Shown: positions 19,774 to 24,323 of the stretch, piece after piece | Layout: every line of letters begins with the position of its first letter | Position numbering within the stretch: the first letter of the stretch is position 1 | IMG/VR virus record: IMGVR_UViG_3300042375_000481 | Location: 1-24,323 of that record | Direction: 5' to 3' (one strand) | DNA length: 24,323 bases | From: a virus | Position numbers and translations under genes: made by a program | The notes under the pieces: generated by a model | Databases searched by the model: none | What the model was told of the DNA's origin: nothing | The model's input: the letters and a program-made list of their open reading frames with translations, nothing else

Positions 19774-22112
19774 AATAATTGTGTTACTGTTAGTGTGTAT
19801 GCTGTTACTCCGATTGTAAATACTACCGTTCCTGTTCTGTTTGCTCCTGTTACATTCTCGGCTGTTGATATTCTTACATAGTCGCTTTGTTTTCCTGCCA
19901 TTTTATTGATAGTAATCCAAGCAGAAGCTGTTGTAACTATCCATCCTGTATTGGCTTTTATTCCTATCTCAAAATGTTCTTTTGCTCTGGTGCTTAAATA
20001 TTCCGTTGCGCTTATTCCGTTTGTAATGTATGATGTTGTAGGTGCTGTAGAAATAACACCATCGACTGTCATAGGACTGTCTACGGTTACTACTCCGCTA
20101 TCTACCGTTACAAAGGAGATTACACTTGCACTGTCTACGGGTGCTGAAAAGTCTGTAAACACTTCTATCGTTGCATCGGCATTGATAAGGTTTACTTTGG
20201 CTGTAGATATTTTATATTTTTTATCTCCGATTATAAACCTATCGTTTAACCCTAAATTATACAATATACCTACAGGTATTTTACATTTAAAAGTTAGCAC
20301 TCTACACTTACGATTAAACAAATCCTCTATGTAGGTTTTCCAAAAGTTATAATACAACCCTTTTAATATTGGGGTGTAAAAATAAGTTGAGTTTTCGTCT
20401 CCAAAGTTTAACGAGTTTGTAACCTGATTAAAATCTAAATTATCCTCTGTTGCTGTATGCGTTAATTTAGGAACAGAAACCCCAGACACTTTTAAACTTG
20501 TGGCTAAATCTAACCGCCCGTTTTTATAAAAAATAAAAGGCTTTGATTTGTAGGGTGCTAATTCTTTGTCAACTGATAAACCACATTGAATGTTAGTAGG
20601 TGTTTTTGTAGTTGGGTTTACCAATAATTCAAACATCATATTTTCAAACTGACTTTCTATTTTTAAATCTGAACCGCTTACTTCATACTTTGCCTTTAAA
20701 TCTCCGTACCCTATTTGATAAGTGTCGAAATATTGTTTGCCAATAACTGCATCGGTTTTTTGATAGGCAAAATCTATTTGCTTTTTTATATCGGGTTTAG
20801 CGACTGTTATTTCTTTTATGTCAACTAATCCCGTTATGTCATAAGTCTTGCCTTTTGAATACCAATTATCTAATGTATCTACATAAAAAGAGGTTGCACT
20901 TGTAGGCTTGATGATTAAATTGAATTGAGCAATTAGACTATTAATAAAATCCTTAACTTTTATTTGTGGTAGGTTATCCGCTAAAACTAAATCCCCTAAT
21001 ACGGTTTGCTCTGCAAAAGTGGCTGTCTTGGTAACTTCGGGAAATCCAAAAAGGGTAAGCGTTTTAACTGTAAGAATTGTTGTGAACTTAAACTCCTCTG
21101 TACTTAAAATTTTCCAAGTGTGTTTCTTTTCGTCTTTGTCGGTTTTCCATTTCGTTGTAGTTGTTCCTATTAATCCTGTTCTAGTTCCCCAACTTTCGCC
21201 ATCTAAAAGCCTTTCAATACCATAAGGTACTGTCTCATAACCTGCGCTAGGTGTAATGGTCGTGTATATTGCGGAGTTTGTCGATGTGCCTTGTGTAAAT
21301 TGGTTTGTTGTTAAATTCATTAAGCACCCGGTTAAGTCTGTAATGTTTCCTGCGCTTGTAAAATCAATTAATAAACTTTGCCCTCCGTTATCTACATTGG
21401 CTGAATCTTTGTGCAACCACATAAACAAATTATAAAACAAAGCACGGTCAAAGAAATCACGGGAAAAGGTAATCCCATAAACAACCTCTAACGCTTCAAT
21501 GATTCTAATTAATCGTATGGCTGGTTTAAAGTCGGTAAACTTTAAAGTATTAGAAGCGTAGATTATATCCCGTGTCGAGTTATCGCCATAGTTTAAATCG
21601 CCCGTTGCTGAAATCAAAGGATAGTAAACATCGCCATCTGAAAGAGTGTCCTTGTGCATTGCATCGGTTACGGTTGCAGCATTGTAATTGTGATTGTAGT
21701 CTGTTAAATTCAAATTCATTAACGGATCTATATTTCCACTTAACATATTATCCGCAAACCTATCGGTTAAACTTACTGCATTGCTAAAAAAAGTAATTGA
21801 ATACGAATAAGGCAATCCTTTCTTTAACTTGCAATTATCTAATTGTATTACTCCCGATTTATAAGGTAGGCTGTTTACTTCGAGATAAGCATCTACTCTA
21901 AGGTTTCCGTTAAATGTACCATCTACATCAGCATCGAACCAATACGTTAATATTTGGTTATTCGTTGGGGAAGCTGGAATAGTAAACCCTTGTGTAAAGT
22001 CAGTTACTACCTTTGAAATATCGGATATGTTTTTAACTGAAAGATTAATCTCGATGTTCTCATCCTTGAATAAGTCAAGCTGTTTCCCTTGTATGTAAAT
22101 TGATACGTTCAT
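19770..22112 (-). CDS. Large tail/tip protein with C-terminal BACON-like domain (780 aa)
   Basis: The N-terminal part (MNVSIYIQGKQLDLFKDENIEINLSV..., then VVTDFTQGFTIPASPTNN, and VNSLPYKSGVIQL) is a pattern common to Bacteroidota phage tail-tip proteins. A long beta-rich middle follows. Residues 714-780 (FEIGIKANTGWIVTTASAWI..., then NRTGTVVFTIGV and LTVTQ) have the BACON layout: the conserved W, SAWI and N-RTGT strands. BACON domains are carbohydrate-associated in Bacteroidota and occur on some gut-phage tail proteins. It shares one-base junctions (TAATG) with the preceding gene and is coupled to the 48-residue ORF. Receptor binding is inferred. Confidence 0.75.
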   Translation of the reverse strand: MNVSIYIQGKQLDLFKDENIEINLSVKNISDISKVVTDFTQGFTIPASPTNNQILTYWFDADVDGTFNGNLRVDAYLEVNSLPYKSGVIQLDNCKLKKGLPYSYSITFFSNAVSLTDRFADNMLSGNIDPLMNLNLTDYNHNYNAATVTDAMHKDTLSDGDVYYPLISATGDLNYGDNSTRDIIYASNTLKFTDFKPAIRLIRIIEALEVVYGITFSRDFFDRALFYNLFMWLHKDSANVDNGGQSLLIDFTSAGNITDLTGCLMNLTTNQFTQGTSTNSAIYTTITPSAGYETVPYGIERLLDGESWGTRTGLIGTTTTKWKTDKDEKKHTWKILSTEEFKFTTILTVKTLTLFGFPEVTKTATFAEQTVLGDLVLADNLPQIKVKDFINSLIAQFNLIIKPTSATSFYVDTLDNWYSKGKTYDITGLVDIKEITVAKPDIKKQIDFAYQKTDAVIGKQYFDTYQIGYGDLKAKYEVSGSDLKIESQFENMMFELLVNPTTKTPTNIQCGLSVDKELAPYKSKPFIFYKNGRLDLATSLKVSGVSVPKLTHTATEDNLDFNQVTNSLNFGDENSTYFYTPILKGLYYNFWKTYIEDLFNRKCRVLTFKCKIPVGILYNLGLNDRFIIGDKKYKISTAKVNLINADATIEVFTDFSAPVDSASVISFVTVDSGVVTVDSPMTVDGVISTAPTTSYITNGISATEYLSTRAKEHFEIGIKANTGWIVTTASAWITINKMAGKQSDYVRISTAENVTGANRTGTVVFTIGVTAYTLTVTQLL

Positions 22113-23581
22113 TAAATTACAGTATTCATTAAGTCAAAACTATACTCAAAATCCATTGAGTACTGAATCAATTTATTAATTAGTTTAGTTTTCTTTTCAA
22201 ATGATTTTTTAACTAAGTTAACCGGGAGTACTTGTCCGTTTTCTTCCAGATAAACGAACTCCGATAGCATTAATTCCTTGAATAATTCATTGTAATGCTC
22301 CTCTATAAAGTCAGTATTAACTGTTACTTTCTCTTTTCCGTTGTTTAAAAAGGTCTTTTTGTTGTGGGAGTTAAGATTGTACGTTCCAAAACTTGAAACA
22401 ATAGGCATAAAATCCTGACTTTCGAAGTCGATAGTTTTCTTTGATAACTTATTGAATGGGATATTCTGCCAAAAACCAAACTTATTTTTAAAAATACAGT
22501 TAATAACTGGGTATTTGCACTCCTCTTTTACCTCGAAAGTGTGCGTTTCTGTACCTGTTGAGTACACAAAGACAGCGTTAAACGTGCCTGTAGTACTTGC
22601 ATACGCTCCGATATTAACCATTCCTATAATTTGATTGGAATAGTTTTGACTGTACGTAAAAGGAACGCTTACCCCATTGACTGTAATAGTCGTTAAGTTC
22701 TTTGTTTTAAAGTAAAGTGGATAAGCACTACCATTATAAAAAGTATGCTTTGTAATACTGCTTAAAACGTTTGTGTTAATGGTTGGGTTGGCTAATTCTG
22801 TATGATACCCGAACCCATCTAATGCGTGAAGTGTTTGATTGATATAATAAACGGGTTCGCCTAAATACTTCATTGTCATTTCTGCATAAATCCAAGTACT
22901 GTCTTTTGAAGATGTGGTATTGCTTCCCCCTCCTAATGTTGGGGTATAGTTATTTTTAATAAAATCGTTTACTATCTTAGATATTTCAATCGCTATTTTT
23001 GGCTGTCCTGCATACACTACAATTTTAGATAAAGTATAGTTTGGTAGTATAGGCTTGTCGGTTGTCTTGTGTCCTTTGTATAAATAAAGGTTCATTATAA
23101 TTTGGTCGAACAATACTGTAGGAGTTACTGCAACATTATAAGGAGACCTCGATAAGATTGTAGCATCAGGAAGCACTACAGGAATGATTGGGTCGGGAAT
23201 CGTAGGAGCAACGTAATGATTAGTAAAGGTTATCTCTGCATCGGTATTGTTTAGTGAAACCGCAAAGACAGCATTATCATAATTGGCTGTAATAGTAACC
23301 GAACCTAACCCCGAATATAATGTTCCATTAGTCGCTACAACTGTAAACAAACTCGATGCGTTATAATCTAAGTCAAAGGCTTGTTTATAGTACGTAGAGA
23401 TATAACCTATGTAACGATCTAATAAATCGTTATACTCTGGAATCTCTGTATTCCCTGCTCCATAACGTGCAACCTTAAATATTTGATTTAAGTTTAACCC
23501 GTTTGTAGATTCACTTATATTGATAACTTCATTCTCATTTGGAATAGAAGTAAAATTGATTGTTAGTGTTGAAAATGCCAT
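22112..23581 (-). CDS. Tail/baseplate structural protein (489 aa)
   Basis: A beta-rich protein with an N-terminal segment resembling phage tail subunits and a C-terminal part with the pattern VKEECKYPVINCIFKNKFGFWQNIPFNKLSKK, which recurs in Bacteroidota phage tail proteins (I..eCkY.p..i.F.NkfG.w..i.f). No enzymatic motif. It sits between the gp10-like protein and the large tail-tip protein, with one-base overlaps on both sides (TAATG). A distal-tail or baseplate role is inferred from place. Confidence 0.6.
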   Translation of the reverse strand: MAFSTLTINFTSIPNENEVINISESTNGLNLNQIFKVARYGAGNTEIPEYNDLLDRYIGYISTYYKQAFDLDYNASSLFTVVATNGTLYSGLGSVTITANYDNAVFAVSLNNTDAEITFTNHYVAPTIPDPIIPVVLPDATILSRSPYNVAVTPTVLFDQIIMNLYLYKGHKTTDKPILPNYTLSKIVVYAGQPKIAIEISKIVNDFIKNNYTPTLGGGSNTTSSKDSTWIYAEMTMKYLGEPVYYINQTLHALDGFGYHTELANPTINTNVLSSITKHTFYNGSAYPLYFKTKNLTTITVNGVSVPFTYSQNYSNQIIGMVNIGAYASTTGTFNAVFVYSTGTETHTFEVKEECKYPVINCIFKNKFGFWQNIPFNKLSKKTIDFESQDFMPIVSSFGTYNLNSHNKKTFLNNGKEKVTVNTDFIEEHYNELFKELMLSEFVYLEENGQVLPVNLVKKSFEKKTKLINKLIQYSMDFEYSFDLMNTVI

Positions 23582-24120
23582 TATTTTTTTATTAAATTAT
23601 AGTCTATCATTATATCCACATCCTGCGAAAAGGCTTTCATTAAATCCGTATCTACATATTTTTTGAATCCTAGTTCTAACGGTCTTGTGAAAAAGTTACT
23701 CGGTTTCATTCCTTTGTGATATATTGACCTACTAATTAAAAAAGCTGTACTTTGATAGGATAAAAACCTCCCGCTTTTCTTATCTTGAAATTGGAAACCT
23801 CTTGCCTTTACCCAATTTAAAATCCCTTTACTTAAACCGCCTTTTTTACCCGTGCCACTTCCAAACTTAAACGGACTGTTCGGTGCTTTACTGCTTGAAC
23901 TTTTACCCCTTACACCCTGGTCCACAAACTGACCGTACCCATCCATTGAAAACCCGATAATAGTATAGTTGTTGTCATTGTCACTAACTACCTCTTTTGT
24001 AATACTGTTGTATAAATCCTTTGAAACATTCTTCCCTCCTTTGGTTAAGTTAGTACGTGCCTGTTGTACTACATAATCTGCAAAGGCTTTCGTTACTACT
24101 TGGGTGTTTAGTAAGAACAT
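23581..24120 (-). CDS. HK97 gp10-like neck/tail-completion protein (179 aa)
   Basis: A basic protein with the pattern DGYGQFVDQGVRGK (about 61-74), similar to the 'ya.fvE.GT..' core of the gp10-like tail-completion family, followed by Lys/Ser-rich segments (KKGGLSKGILNWVKARGFQF) and RSIYHKGMKPSNFFTRPL. Such proteins sit near the head-tail joint and assist tail attachment. It overlaps the previous partial gene by 13 bases and the next by one. Family assignment by eye. Confidence 0.55.
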   Translation of the reverse strand: MFLLNTQVVTKAFADYVVQQARTNLTKGGKNVSKDLYNSITKEVVSDNDNNYTIIGFSMDGYGQFVDQGVRGKSSSSKAPNSPFKFGSGTGKKGGLSKGILNWVKARGFQFQDKKSGRFLSYQSTAFLISRSIYHKGMKPSNFFTRPLELGFKKYVDTDLMKAFSQDVDIMIDYNLIKK

Positions 24121-24323
24121 ACATCATCGTTATTAGTAACCGATAACTCAAACGTGCAGGAATACCCATCCAAAGTATTTAGAAAGTCAAACTTTATTGC
24201 TTCGAGTGTTGGCTCGTTGCTTAGTTCTATATCGCTTGTGTTGTTTTTTAACTTTAGATTTGTGATTGCCTTAATTAGAATGTCGCTTGTTAAATCTAAG
24301 TTTGTGAGTTTGTTGTCATTCTT
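24108..24323 (-). CDS. C-terminal part of an unknown structural-operon protein
   Basis: The frame runs in from the right window edge for 71 codons (KNDNKLTNLDLTSDILIKAI ... TNNDDVCSY) and stops at 24108, overlapping the gp10-like gene start by 13 bases. It has a helical-looking start and a FDFLNTLDGYSCTFELSV beta segment. No family is recognised; context points to a neck or tail protein. Confidence 0.55.
   Translation of the reverse strand, partial: KNDNKLTNLDLTSDILIKAITNLKLKNNTSDIELSNEPTLEAIKFDFLNTLDGYSCTFELSVTNNDDVCSY

Noticed and set aside
19906-20334. 142-codon plus-strand frame opposite the tail-tip gene
   Set aside because: Antisense to a strongly supported coding region that includes the BACON-like domain; composition has no protein-like motifs.
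1-24323. tRNA genes or a tRNA-derived att site
   Set aside because: No cloverleaf or tRNA 3'-end-like sequence was recognised on either strand by eye.

Overview
The window looks like part of a temperate, tailed (siphovirus-like) phage of a Bacteroidota host, most likely a member of the Flavobacteriaceae. The DNA is AT-rich, Shine-Dalgarno sites are essentially absent, and two promoter candidates carry the Bacteroidota -7 element TAnnTTTG. The proteins carry a HK97-type capsid, an XkdF-like protease, a portal, a tape measure, a Bacteroidota-type tail protein ending in a BACON-like domain, a GH24 lysozyme and a tyrosine integrase. Both ends are cut: a DNA methyltransferase runs off the left edge and a small protein of the structural operon runs off the right edge.

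Layout. (1) 1-560: leftward early operon (HTH protein, a 29-residue membrane peptide, methyltransferase start) facing a rightward repressor gene; the two promoters overlap on one perfect dyad. (2) 572-2835, plus strand: repressor, an AT-rich gap, a second HTH protein, then the integrase. Between the last two lies an attP-like stretch with 11-bp-spaced direct repeats on both sides of nested inverted repeats. (3) 2897-2920: a bidirectional terminator where integrase and the leftward genes converge. (4) 2955-24323, all minus strand: read in transcription order (right to left) this is a tail block (gp10-like protein, two large tail/baseplate proteins, a 48-residue ORF, tape measure, small acidic protein), terminator, head block 1 (protease-scaffold, major capsid, 172-residue structural protein), terminator, head block 2 (portal, connector-like protein, 37-residue ORF), a 1060-residue tail spike, the lysis cassette (secreted cationic protein, holin-like, coiled-coil/TM protein, lysozyme), fibre proteins including a collagen-like one, then a candidate u-spanin, a DUF1599-like protein, a metallophosphoesterase and two small cysteine-rich/acidic phage proteins.

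Most notable: the two genes that follow internal terminators (protease and portal) share an upstream element, TGAGCCA-N11-TTGCATTAT-N6-ATG, with identical spacing. This is a candidate phage-specific late promoter or translation element. The order tail block before protease/capsid before portal is also unusual. Several short, translationally coupled ORFs (29, 25, 57, 37 and 48 codons) fill apparent gaps. The terminase is not in the window. All functional calls rest on reading motifs by eye; no database search was run.
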